From assembly GCA_963828405.1 (NCBI GenBank), contig CAWHEG010000029.1:1-64000 (forward strand): a stretch of DNA of 64,000 bases, written 5' to 3'. A program made the position numbers and the translations under genes. The first letter of the stretch is position 1, and each line of letters opens with the position of its first letter. Under the pieces are notes generated by a model. That model saw nothing but the letters and a program-made list of their open reading frames with translations. It searched no databases and was not told where the DNA came from. Origin of the DNA: JANMJD01 sp963828405 (GTDB lineage Bacteria > Actinomycetota > Acidimicrobiia > Acidimicrobiales > Ilumatobacteraceae). Below are positions 1 through 7,801 of the stretch, one piece after another.

Positions 1-495
1 ATCTCATGGAGAGGTGGAAAGGGATATGTGAGTCGAATGCGTTCCACAACACTCGATCAGTGGGCTGGTTTATTCTCAAATACCTGAAATATATTTTATC
101 TACTCTTCAATACTCGGAGATCGTATCGCTGAGTTGGAGGAGATAAAAGAGAAACTGGGGACAACAGTCCACCACTGGGAAGATGCTGATCCACTGAAGG
201 ACCTTGACGGATTTGCCGCAAAGATAGCGGCCTTCTCGACCTGGTCATCTCCGTCGACAATTCAACGGTGCACATGGCAGGCGCGCTGGGAGTTCCTGTT
301 TGGACATTATTGCCTTTCAATTGTGATTGGAGGTGGATGCGGGGATTTGAAGACACTCCATGGTATCCAAGCATGAGACTCTTCCGTCAGACTACCCCGG
401 ATGATTGGAAAGAGGTATTTGAGCAAAATTTACGTTTCCTTAAACAAAACAAGACATACCACCTCTGTTGCGCTGCAAGAGCAACCTGCCTATGA
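1..495 (+). pseudogene. C-terminal end of a GT9/TPR-type glycosyltransferase, frameshifted
   Basis: The gene enters from outside the window. Frame 1 opens with SWRGGKGY and RSTTLDQWAGLFS, which is typical of the C-terminal domain of heptosyltransferase-like (GT9) proteins fused to TPR repeats. After a stop near 90 the reading continues in frame 2 (EEIKEKLGTTVHHWEDADPL) and returns to frame 1 at about 240 with DLVISVDNSTVHMAGALG and PVWTLLPF, the conserved nucleotide-sugar-binding end of the family. At least two frame changes are needed to read it, so it is either decayed or carries sequence errors. Such enzymes often lie beside flagellin genes and glycosylate flagellin; that role is inferred from context only. 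Confidence 0.6.
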
Positions 496-554
496 AAACT
501 CTTACAGAATAAATCTCAAACAAGAAACCTCACATTTAAAATCACAAAAGGGGA

Positions 555-1698
555 TTGCTTTACTGGAATGATACTGCACACTGGTATCATTGGGGGTGCA
601 CAGGAACGAGTATGGCAATACATCAATCCCTTTCAGACATGGGCTTTTACATAAATAAGATTCCTATTTCCGGTGTTTATACCTGCAAAAATACGCCTGC
701 CACGATAGACGATTTCGGTAATCCAGACTTTTTCCGGATGTTTGCCGGTGCAAACAGGTGGATGATCCGGGAAATTGAAAATATGGATATCGTTGTTATC
801 AACGGGGAGGGTTCCTTGCATGGAAACAGTGCTAATGCATTGAACCTCCTTTATCTGGCCTATGAATGTTAAAAATACATCTTGGGAAGATTGTGCAGAT
901 TATCAATCATTCCTGCTATCCTGAAAACGCCCTTCAGATTTCAGTGTACGCTGATGTGGGAAATTTATAAAAAGGTCTATTCGGTAATGGATTTTATCGC
1001 AATTCGCGAGCCTGTCAGCTTTGATTTAATGTGCAGAGCAGGTCTTCCCGGGACATTAAGTTTTGACTGTTTGCCGCTCTACATTACAAAAAACTATAAA
1101 AATCGGAGCTGAACGTAAAACGAAACAGATAGTAATAGCTGGCTCTGTTGCGTGGCATCACGCGGGGTATAACAACCTTCCCTTTATATATTCGCCGGAT
1201 GAATCGCCTCGGATTTGAAATTTCGGTGCTCACCGGTGCGACTCACTTTCTGCATCTGATGATGAAGAACTCTTGAAGGTGCTGTCACACCATTGCCCAA
1301 AAGGCTGGACGAACGTGAAGGCAGAATCAATGGAGATATGGCTTGATACGATAGCAGGTGCATCACTTCTTGTTTCAGGCAGGTTTCACCACACCATCGC
1401 AGCAGCCGCATTGGGCACTCCCTTTATTTTATTAGAGAGTAATACACCCAAGAATTCAGGACTTGCAAAAGTCCTGAACAGCCCGGGACCTTTGCCATAT
1501 GATACCCCTGATTTGGCAATGCAATTGCTGAAACAAACACAGTCTGTTCTGAACAATCCGATTGAACCAAGCGGAAACCGTATCTCTCTGGTCAACATGC
1601 TTTGTGAACTTGCAAAGAAAAACTTCACCGCATTGGAATCCATCGGGCAACATCAGGAACTAAGTGAAGAAAAGGCTACAGACAGGAAGCGTGTATAG
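555..1698 (+). pseudogene. Polysaccharide pyruvyl transferase-like gene, multiply frameshifted
   Basis: Three ORF pieces (555-872, 882-1112, 1273-1698) read as one protein. The N-terminal piece has NDTAHWYHWGCTGTSMAIH and VVINGEGSLHG, the middle piece DFIAIREPVSFDLM, and the last piece WLDTIAGASLLVSGRFHHTIAAAALGTPF. Together these follow the layout of polysaccharide pyruvyl transferase family proteins, where a late S/GRxH element is conserved. Frame changes near 870, 960 and 1110-1270 break it. The family puts ketal pyruvate on, or otherwise modifies, surface sugars. Next to flagellin genes it may act in flagellin glycosylation, which is inference. The start is uncertain: TTG at 555 is the first usable codon in frame. 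Confidence 0.55.
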
Positions 1699-1720
1699 TT
1701 CCGATTAATCCTGAATAGCA

Positions 1721-2089
1721 CTAACGTCCCTGGAGACCGGCTGCAATACTTAGGTTGATATTGATAATGATGTTAAGTTTTTCAGGTGAAGGATATGCCA
1801 TAATATTAAGAATCCTCCTGTCAATAAATGCACCCAGACTGAGGATGTCTTCCTTTAGGTTCTTTGGAAGTGGATTATCGACTTTCGTTAACTCGCTCTG
1901 AAATATACTCCAGATAAGCTGATTAAATTTGAGGGCCTCATCGAGTTTTGTATTATGATTTTCCGAATCCCAGTTTTCCTGGCAGTTCCTCAGCATGAGC
2001 GCTGCTTTGGTGAGGACTGCTGCCTCTATCTCCCGACCGGACATTGTAGTCTTCAATGCATCTCTGTATGCTTCTAATTGTGCGTACAT
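1721..2089 (-). CDS. flaF: Flagellar biosynthesis regulator FlaF
   Basis: The protein begins MYAQLEAYRDALKTTMSGREIE, continues with an AAVLTKAALML helix and KLDEALKFNQLIWSIFQSEL, and ends with LSLGAFIDRRILNIMAYPS. This is the characteristic all-helical FlaF pattern at the usual length of about 120 residues. FlaF is a flagellin-specific factor that works with FlbT to balance flagellin synthesis and secretion. The start at 2089 was chosen because family members begin with a short Met-x-x-x-x-Ala-Tyr segment; an upstream Met at 2110 is possible. The gene lies immediately after, and partly overlaps, flbT. Confidence 0.8.
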   Translation of the reverse strand: MYAQLEAYRDALKTTMSGREIEAAVLTKAALMLRNCQENWDSENHNTKLDEALKFNQLIWSIFQSELTKVDNPLPKNLKEDILSLGAFIDRRILNIMAYPSPEKLNIIININLSIAAGLQGR

Positions 2090-2468
2090 TCTTAACCACC
2101 TCCTCTTCATGATCTATTAGTTGACGAGCCGCTTTGAGAGCTTTGTAATGTTGCCCACTCAAGATATGCTGATTTATTTGATCAATGTAGAGTATTGTAC
2201 TTGGAGCTGCATCAACTACATCGCGTACTAAGTCCCAATAGGTGTTGTAATGATCTGATAGATTTTTTTCATCTATATACATTAGCTGAATAACAAAGTA
2301 GATTCTGCGGCAAGGGGTATTGGCATCTTCTTCATTCATAATGTCTTTCTCACGGAGAATCGGAATGTTGTTGTCGATGACCAAATTACTGTTATTATTG
2401 CCATTGGTGACAATAGCGCCACCGATGATAACCCTTTCTTTAGGTTTTAATCTGATTTTCAGGGCCAT
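1953..2468 (-). CDS. flbT: Flagellar biosynthesis repressor FlbT
   Basis: The N-terminal part (ALKIRLKPKERVIIGGAIV, then LVIDNNIPILREKDIMNEED and CRRIYFVIQLMYID) matches the FlbT signature closely. FlbT is an RNA-level regulator of flagellin: in Caulobacter it acts on the 5' untranslated leader of flagellin mRNA. The predicted protein has 171 residues, longer than the usual 130-150, because its last 50 codons run over flaF in another frame. That tail is charged and low-complexity, so a frameshift near 2100 or a real but unusual overlap are both possible. The order flagellin, flbT, flaF on one strand is a normal flagellin module. Confidence 0.8.
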   Translation of the reverse strand: MALKIRLKPKERVIIGGAIVTNGNNNSNLVIDNNIPILREKDIMNEEDANTPCRRIYFVIQLMYIDEKNLSDHYNTYWDLVRDVVDAAPSTILYIDQINQHILSGQHYKALKAARQLIDHEEEVVKNVRTIRSIQRCIEDYNVRSGDRGSSPHQSSAHAEELPGKLGFGKS

Positions 2469-2562
2469 GTTTTTCCAACAACTCCTGCAAATTTATTAAA
2501 GCCTTGTTAAACATCTCTCTTGAGCAAGGGGAAGAATTACCTTCCCCTTGCTCGTACATCTG

Positions 2563-3375
2563 CTATGCGAATAACCTCAAAACCGATTGTGCTGCCTGAG
2601 CAGACAGGCTCAAAGCAGTTATCCCGAGCGATTGTCGCGTCTGGAGCATCAACATGTTAGCGCCTTCCTCATTCATGTCAGCAGGAGCGAGCTTGTCAGA
2701 ACCTGCTGTAGGTGCTGATCATACTTGTTGTGAAATCCTGACGGGTAGTAATAACATTCAGGTTGGATGAAAGATTTGAAGCATCTGTTCTTAACGTGCT
2801 AACCGCTGCATTGAGATCAGAGACAGCGGCATCGATCGCACCATCTTTACCCAACTGCTTGCAGAAGCGGCTACGGCAAGGCCACTTGAACTTGCATCAG
2901 AGCCAGTCACCGTAAGGGAGGATGTTCCATCTGCATTAAAGTTGACTGTCAGGGTATCGCTATCAAGAAGATTCGTTCCTTGATATCCAGAATCAAGAGC
3001 CATCTGATCAATCTGGGCGAGCAAAGCATCAAATTGGGTTGCTAAAGACGAACGACCTGCACTGTTCGCACTTCTTGCAGATTGCGCAAGACCTTTTGCC
3101 GACTCAATCAGTGCGGTTATGCCCTTAATACCGGTATTTGCAGCCTTGACCGTCTGAATAGCCTGGCCCATAGCGTCCTTCAGAGCAGAAAGATCTCCCG
3201 ACCGTGCAAGAAGCGACTGTGAAGCAAAATATGCTGTCGGATCATCTAGAGCGCTGTTGACCTTTTTCCCTGTTGACAGACGTTCCTGCGTCCTGTTAAG
3301 GAGGTCTACAGTACCCTGAAGACTGATGAGGTTTGTCCTCATTCCTGCGGTTAAAGAAATGTCGTTAATAGCCAC
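2563..3375 (-). pseudogene. Flagellin, frameshifted in the C-terminal half
   Basis: Starts with GTG at 3375, giving VAINDISLTAGMRTNLISLQ, preceded by a good ribosome site (AAAGGAGAAA) five to six bases upstream. The N-terminal D0/D1 helix is intact: TQERLSTGKKVNSALDDPTA, ending in FASQSLLARSGDLSALKDAM. Near 2850 the frame shifts and one frame stops at 2791. In the other frames the expected C-terminal D1/D0 helix is present: NLSSNLNVITTRQDFTTSMI, then ADMNEEGANMLMLQTRQSLG and LSLSAQAAQSVLRLFA with a stop at 2563. The gene is therefore complete in content but broken by at least two frame changes. It encodes the structural filament protein. Confidence 0.85.
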
Positions 3376-3440
3376 AATATTTCTCCTTTTTCTAAGGTTT
3401 TTTATGGCAATCCTTGCCATTTTTGCCGAGTCATCGGCAG
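3376..3440 (-). promoter_or_regulatory. Structured 5' leader of the flagellin transcript
   Basis: Upstream of the flagellin GTG, in transcript sense, are two inverted repeats: TGCCGA-4-TCGGCA (3424-3439) and a perfect ATGGCAA-3-TTGCCAT (3404-3420), followed by the Shine-Dalgarno at 3381-3390. They would fold as two hairpins in the mRNA leader. Since flbT lies just downstream and FlbT proteins act on flagellin mRNA leaders, this is a plausible FlbT target. The role is inference; only the repeats are seen. Confidence 0.45.
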
Positions 3441-3589
3441 TACTTCTGAGGCATGAAAAGGGTCTCTTCTCTTTACTTCACCTCCCTTTATCTTTTATTT
3501 GTTTCACCTCCTTTTGACCATAATTTTTAAACCTCTTCAGTCTTATCGAACTTTCAAACAAAAACTTAAATTCTTTGAGTATCCGTGCC

Positions 3590-3620
3590 TCTCAAGGACA
3601 GGAAAAATGTGGGTCAGGGC
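3590..3620. other. Probable chimeric junction between two genomes
   Basis: Base composition changes abruptly from comparatively AT-rich with short tracts of A and T to strongly GC-rich. A minus-strand peptidase reading frame is intact up to HELSHHLGLHTVAL and then runs into unrelated sequence (THIFPVLERHGY). Codon use and gene type differ completely on the two sides. No inverted repeats, integrase or target duplication mark the boundary, so an assembly chimera is the simplest explanation. Confidence 0.75.
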
Positions 3621-4139
3621 GACGGTGTGCAGACCGAGGTGATGGCTCAACTCGTGGGCGAGCACCCCGGCCAGTTCGGGATCGGGGAGCACCTCGACGG
3701 CGTAGGACGTGACCACGACGAGGTGCCCGCCGCTGGCGAAGGCGTTGAGCTCGTCGGCGTCGAGCACGGCGAGCACGAACCGGCGGGCCGGAAGGTGGAC
3801 GGCCTGGGTCACCTCGCGCCACACCGGCTCGAGCACCGCCTGCTCGGCCCGTGTCGGGCGACGCGCCCCGAGCAGACGGGTGAGCACCAGGCGCTGCACC
3901 GGGCGGAGGAACAACAGGATCCCGGCGGCGAGGTAGGCGGCGGCGAACTGCCAGAACCGGATCTGCCAGAACCTGGCGACCGGCAGCCAGAAGACGAACA
4001 GGGCGAGCAGCCAGACCGGGACCACCGAGATCGCCGGAATGGCGGCGGTGACGGCACTGGCCTCCACATGGCGCGAGGGCGCATGGCGCGACGGCACATG
4101 GCGGGACGCCGCCTGACGTGAGGGTGACCGGCGACTCAT
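3610..4139 (-). pseudogene. M48 family metallopeptidase, truncated at the junction
   Basis: Starts at 4139 (MSRRSPSRQ), with an Arg/Ser/His-rich N-terminal stretch that repeats SRH units. Two membrane segments follow (about residues 33-50 and 58-74), then a cytosolic linker (RRPTRAEQAVLEPVWREV), NAFASGGHLVVVTSYAVEVL, and the zinc-binding helix VLAHELSHHLG (HExxH), the hallmark of HtpX/M48 peptidases. The protein stops being family-like directly after the zinc helix, where the contig changes composition, so the third zinc ligand and the C-terminal half are missing. Family members are membrane-bound proteases, often in stress control. Truncation by misassembly is more likely than a real deletion. 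Confidence 0.75.
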
Positions 4140-4164
4140 CGTGCGGCGACCATGCAGGATCCGG

Positions 4165-4779
4165 TCATGTCCGGGCCGACACGTTCGCTCCGAGGGCCCG
4201 CACCACCCAGTCGCCGACGAATCGGGCCACGTCGTCGACCGTGTCGTCGATCCGCCGGGAGCGCATCGACTGGCTGAAGTACGAGACCGTCCCGAGCACA
4301 CCGACGGCGGCCAGGCGGGGGTCGAGGTCGTCGGGGAGCAACCCGGTGGCCTGTGCCTCGCGGACCAGGCGCTCCACGTCGGCGGCGTAGACGTCGGCGG
4401 CCTCGACGAGGGCCGAGCGGACGTCGGCGGCCGAGCGCTGCCCCTCGACCAGGGCGAAGAACTCCATGTGGTCGGCCATGAACCTCACCGAGGCCGCCGC
4501 GCCCTGGCGGATGCGGGTGACAGGGTCGGCCCGCTCGTCCATCGCTGCGGCCTGAGCCCGACGGAGGCGTTGGCGCATCGAGCGGACCAACTCGGCGAAC
4601 AGGGCGTCCTTCGTCTCGAAGTACCAGTAGAACAACCCCTTGGCGACCCCCGCCTCCTGGCAGATGTCGGCGATGCGGGTCGGCCCGAACCCTCGCGAGG
4701 CGAACAGCGTCTCGGCCGCATCGAGCAGTTGGAGCTTGCGCTCCCTGCCCTGCTCGGTCAACCGGCGTCCGCGTTCCAT
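4165..4779 (-). CDS. TetR family transcriptional regulator
   Basis: 204 residues starting MERGRRLTEQGRERKLQLLD. The N-terminal helix-turn-helix is clear: ILDAA-like LLDAAETLFASRGFGPTRIADICQ and EAGVAKGLFYWYFETKDALF (about residues 18-60). The helical C-terminal domain (60-200) would bind an unknown ligand and dimerise. The start at 4779 gives a family-typical N-terminus, although the open frame extends further upstream. The gene is divergent from the ferredoxin at 4849, and the 70-bp gap probably holds promoters for both, so the regulator may control that unit. No ligand can be inferred. Confidence 0.85.
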   Translation of the reverse strand: MERGRRLTEQGRERKLQLLDAAETLFASRGFGPTRIADICQEAGVAKGLFYWYFETKDALFAELVRSMRQRLRRAQAAAMDERADPVTRIRQGAAASVRFMADHMEFFALVEGQRSAADVRSALVEAADVYAADVERLVREAQATGLLPDDLDPRLAAVGVLGTVSYFSQSMRSRRIDDTVDDVARFVGDWVVRALGANVSART

Positions 4780-4848
4780 GCCTCGTAGTCCACCAGTCCT
4801 TGACCGGCGGGTCAATCGCGCCCCGACCCCGGGACCTAAGCTCGGTGC

Positions 4849-5166
4849 GTGTCGAACAACACGGGGCGCCCGGGCAGGATCGAAACCCGGGAACGCAACC
4901 CGAAGTGGAAGAACCCGCCGCTGCGGATCGAGATGCTCGAATGCATCAACTGCGACGCCTGCCTGCGGCACTGCCCCGACCAGTTCGGGGCGATCTTCAA
5001 CCACGGCGCCGATGTCGTGATCATCCCCGAGTTGTGCAGCGGGTGCGACAAGTGCCTCCCGGCATGCCCGGTCAACTGCATCTACCCCTTTCCCGAGTGG
5101 GAGACGACGGGTTCGCCCGCCGAGTGGTGGGACGAGGCGGGCGGCACCGACGACCCCTACGTGTGA
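4849..5166 (+). CDS. 2[4Fe-4S] ferredoxin-like protein
   Basis: 105 residues from a GTG start. Two complete cluster-binding motifs are visible: C32-x2-C35-x2-C38-x3-C42 (CINCDACLRHC) and C63-x2-C66-x2-C69-x3-C73 (CSGCDKCLPAC). This is the bacterial 8Fe ferredoxin pattern, with a basic N-terminal extension of about 30 residues and an acidic tail. It is a small soluble electron carrier; the partner enzyme is not identified. The hydrolase gene starts 35 bp downstream on the same strand, so the two may be co-transcribed. Confidence 0.8.
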   Translation: MSNNTGRPGRIETRERNPKWKNPPLRIEMLECINCDACLRHCPDQFGAIFNHGADVVIIPELCSGCDKCLPACPVNCIYPFPEWETTGSPAEWWDEAGGTDDPYV

Positions 5167-5200
5167 GCAAGGCCGGGGTGATCCGGGTAGACAGTGGGCC

Positions 5201-5953
5201 ATGACTCTTTCCCTGATCCCCGGGGCGGATCCCTGGTCCCACGAGGGCGGGCCGCTCGGGGCGTTGTGCATCCACGGCTTCACCGGCAATCCGAGCTCGA
5301 TGCGCGGCGTCGCCGAGGCGTACGCCGCGGCCGGGTTCTCGGTCGAACTGCCCCGCCTGCCGGGTCACGGCACCACCGTCGAGGACATGATGACGACGGG
5401 CTGGGACGACTGGACCGGTGAGGCCGAGGCGGCCTACCAGCGCCTCGCCGCGCGCACCGAGCGAGTGGTCGTCGCCGGGCTGTCGATGGGCGGCACGCTC
5501 ACGCTGTGGACCGCGTCGCAGCATCCCGAGGTCGGCGGCATCGTCTGCATCAACCCCGCCACCCAGCCGCAGGCCGATGAGGTCGTCGAGATGGTCCGGG
5601 CGATGATCGATGGGGGCGAGGAGGTGTTCCCGGGGATCGGCTCCGACATCGCCGATCCCGAGGTCACCGAGACGGCCTACGACGGGACGCCGCTGCGGCC
5701 ACTGCTCTCGCTCGCCGACGGGATCACCGCTCTCGCGCCGCGGTACCCCTCGATCCGCTGCCCGCTGCTGCTGATGAACTCGCCGAAGGACCACGTGGTC
5801 GAACCCGTGCAGTCGGAGTACCTCGCCGCGCAGTTCGGCGGGCCGGTCGAGCGGATCTCGCTCGAGCGCAGCTATCACGTGGCGACCCTCGACTACGACC
5901 GCGACCTGGTGGAATCGTCGGCGGTGGCCTTCGCCCGACGGGTCCTCGCCTGA
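5201..5953 (+). CDS. Alpha/beta hydrolase (carboxylesterase/lipase family)
   Basis: 250 residues, start ATG at 5201. The oxyanion region is HGFTGNPSSM (about 25-34), the nucleophile elbow is G93-L-S95-M-G-G, and the remaining triad candidates are D197 (SPKDHVV) and H226 (SYHVATLD). The pattern resembles thermostable esterase Est30 and monoacylglycerol lipases that take short or medium acyl esters. No signal peptide is visible, so it is probably cytosolic. Its stop is immediately followed by the GTG of lgt, indicating one operon, and it may serve lipid turnover. The true substrate is unknown. Confidence 0.8.
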   Translation: MTLSLIPGADPWSHEGGPLGALCIHGFTGNPSSMRGVAEAYAAAGFSVELPRLPGHGTTVEDMMTTGWDDWTGEAEAAYQRLAARTERVVVAGLSMGGTLTLWTASQHPEVGGIVCINPATQPQADEVVEMVRAMIDGGEEVFPGIGSDIADPEVTETAYDGTPLRPLLSLADGITALAPRYPSIRCPLLLMNSPKDHVVEPVQSEYLAAQFGGPVERISLERSYHVATLDYDRDLVESSAVAFARRVLA

Positions 5954-6934
5954 GTGGGCACTCTCACGGCGGTGATCGCCTCGATCCCCAGCCCCGGTTC
6001 GAACGCCATCCACATCGGCCCGCTGCAGCTGCGCGCCTACGGCCTGATGATCGCCCTCGGGGTGATCGGGGCGTCGTGGATGTTCGGGCGGCGCCTCGAG
6101 CAGTCCTCGACCGGCACCCGGGAGGACGCCTCGTCGATCACCATGTGGGCCGTCGTCGCCGGCATCCTCGGGGCCCGGCTGTACCACGTCGTCACCAGCT
6201 GGAGCTCCGATTTCGCCGACAACCCGGCGCGGATCCTGAAGATCTGGGAGGGTGGCCTGGGCGTGCCTGGCGGCCTGCTCGCCGGAATCCTCGTCGGCAT
6301 CTGGCGGATCGAGCGGCGCGGCCTGGCCGTCTCGCCCGCCCTGCATGCCGCCGCCCCGGCGATCCCGTTCGCCCAGGCCATCGGGCGTTGGGGCAACTGG
6401 TGGAACCAGGAGCTGTTCGGCCGCCCGACGACCCTGCCCTGGGCGCTGAAGGTCGACGACGCCGTCGCCCGCGACGCGGGCAGCTATCCACCGGGCACCA
6501 CCTTCCACCCGACGTTCCTCTACGAGTCGTTGGGCAACTTCGCGCTGTGCGCGGCGCTGATCTGGATCGGCAGGCGCTCCGCGGTGCGCACCGGGCGGTT
6601 GTTGGCCTGGTACCTGGCCGGGTATTCGGCGCTGCGCTTCGTCGTCGAGTCGCTGCGCATCGACCGGGCCAACGAGATCGCCGGGCTGAGGGTCAACACG
6701 TGGGTGTCGCTCGTCGTGTTCACCGGATCGGTGATCTACCTGCTGGCGACCGCGTCGCGCCATCGCCGGCCGGCCGCGCTCGGACCGGCGACCGGGGACC
6801 CGGCCGACGCGCTCGTCGAGTCGGAGACCGATTCGGAGACCGATTCGGAGACGGGCGTGCTCGCCGACCCGGCCGGTGCCGGCCCGGTCGATGCCGGTAC
6901 GGTCGACGACGTGTCAGGGCCAGACGGCGAGTAG
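5954..6934 (+). CDS. lgt: Prolipoprotein diacylglyceryl transferase
   Basis: Lgt moves diacylglycerol from phosphatidylglycerol onto the lipobox cysteine of prolipoproteins in the membrane, the first lipoprotein maturation step. The protein has about seven membrane segments. Recognisable motifs are IHIGPLQLRAYGLMIALG near the N-terminus, the signature GRWGNWWNQELFG at about 144-156 with its essential Arg, HPTFLYESLGN, and a late RFVVESLRID segment. The GTG start abuts the stop of the hydrolase gene. The cytosolic C-terminal tail is acidic and contains a 12-bp repeat encoding SETD units (6821-6855). The 3' end overlaps the convergent galT by 21 bp. Several lipobox proteins in this window are likely substrates. 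Confidence 0.93.
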   Translation: MGTLTAVIASIPSPGSNAIHIGPLQLRAYGLMIALGVIGASWMFGRRLEQSSTGTREDASSITMWAVVAGILGARLYHVVTSWSSDFADNPARILKIWEGGLGVPGGLLAGILVGIWRIERRGLAVSPALHAAAPAIPFAQAIGRWGNWWNQELFGRPTTLPWALKVDDAVARDAGSYPPGTTFHPTFLYESLGNFALCAALIWIGRRSAVRTGRLLAWYLAGYSALRFVVESLRIDRANEIAGLRVNTWVSLVVFTGSVIYLLATASRHRRPAALGPATGDPADALVESETDSETDSETGVLADPAGAGPVDAGTVDDVSGPDGE

Positions 6935-7780
6935 CTGCTCGGCGACGACCTCGGGGATGACGGGGTTGAAGTACTCCTCGCAGGCCACCTCGGCCGCGGC
7001 GATGTGGCGCAGCACGCCGGCGGCCCGCCACGGCGAGACGATCTCGACGTTGAGCCAGGCGTCGGGCCAATCGCCGCCGTCGGTCGGGCGCTGGTTGAAC
7101 CACATCATGTAGGGCATCGGCCGGTCCCACAGGCGGTCCAAGGCGGTGAACACCTCGATCAGCATGGCGGCCAGGCCGTCACGCAGGCCGCCGTCCAGGT
7201 GCGCCAGATCGGGCACGCGTTCGGTCGGCGCGACCGAGACCGCCAGCGGGAACACCGCGGCACGGGGGACCCAGGCACGCCAGCCGCGATGGTCCGCCAA
7301 CAGTCGCCCGCCGGGCTGCACATCGGGTCGCCAGCCGTTGTCGAGCAGGGTCAGCGGCCGCTTCGGCACGTGGTCGTAGGCGTAGATCTGGCCGTGGGGG
7401 TGGGGGATCGTCGCGCCGACCTCCCGCCCACGGTTCTCGAACACCAGCACGTAGTCGACATCGTCGCGGGCGCCGAGCGCCTCGGTCCGCGCCGCCCAGA
7501 GGTCGACGACCTGGCGGGCGCCGACCGGTCCGAGCGACCAGAAGGTGGCATCGTGCTCGGGCGTGTAGAGCACCACCTCGCAGCGGTCACCGGGCATCGC
7601 CGGCCAGCGGTTGGCGAACCACCGCACGTCGTAGGGCTCGGGGGCCTCGCGACCGCCCGGGCAGAACGGGCAGCCCTTCGAGGGCAGGTTCGGCCGGCCC
7701 TGGCGCGATCCGACGACGTGCACCGTCACGTCGGCGAAGGGATCGTGACGGAGGTCGTGCTCGGGGGTTTGATCGCTCAC
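6914..7780 (-). CDS. galT: Galactose-1-phosphate uridylyltransferase
   Basis: 288 residues. GalT exchanges UMP between UDP-glucose and galactose-1-phosphate in the Leloir pathway. Visible features are a zinc-site C37-P-F-C40, RWFANRWPAM, the central VFENRGREVGATIPHPHGQIYAY with the HPH nucleophile (H127-P-H129), and the C-terminal LNVEIVSPWR. It is somewhat shorter than E. coli GalT (about 350), as in many actinobacterial forms. It is followed on the same strand side by the sugar ABC ATPase and DeoR gene, suggesting that the imported sugar contains galactose; that link is inference. It overlaps lgt tail to tail. Confidence 0.9.
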   Translation of the reverse strand: MSDQTPEHDLRHDPFADVTVHVVGSRQGRPNLPSKGCPFCPGGREAPEPYDVRWFANRWPAMPGDRCEVVLYTPEHDATFWSLGPVGARQVVDLWAARTEALGARDDVDYVLVFENRGREVGATIPHPHGQIYAYDHVPKRPLTLLDNGWRPDVQPGGRLLADHRGWRAWVPRAAVFPLAVSVAPTERVPDLAHLDGGLRDGLAAMLIEVFTALDRLWDRPMPYMMWFNQRPTDGGDWPDAWLNVEIVSPWRAAGVLRHIAAAEVACEEYFNPVIPEVVAEQLLAVWP

Positions 7781-7801
7781 GTCGATGTGCGCCGTACTCG
7801 A

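Noticed and set aside
3404..3420. Sigma-54 type promoter (TGGCA...TTGCC) before flagellin
   Set aside because: The spacing between GG and GC is 8, not 10, bases, and the sequence is better explained as a perfect hairpin.
1..3500. Flagellar genes acquired by the actinobacterium through horizontal transfer
   Set aside because: The boundary cuts a peptidase gene without any transfer signature and composition changes in a few bases; assembly chimerism is simpler.
5072..6763. Long minus-strand ORF (563 codons)
   Set aside because: It is antisense to the hydrolase and lgt, is rich in Arg/Gly/Asp repeats typical of GC-rich shadow frames, and has no family features.
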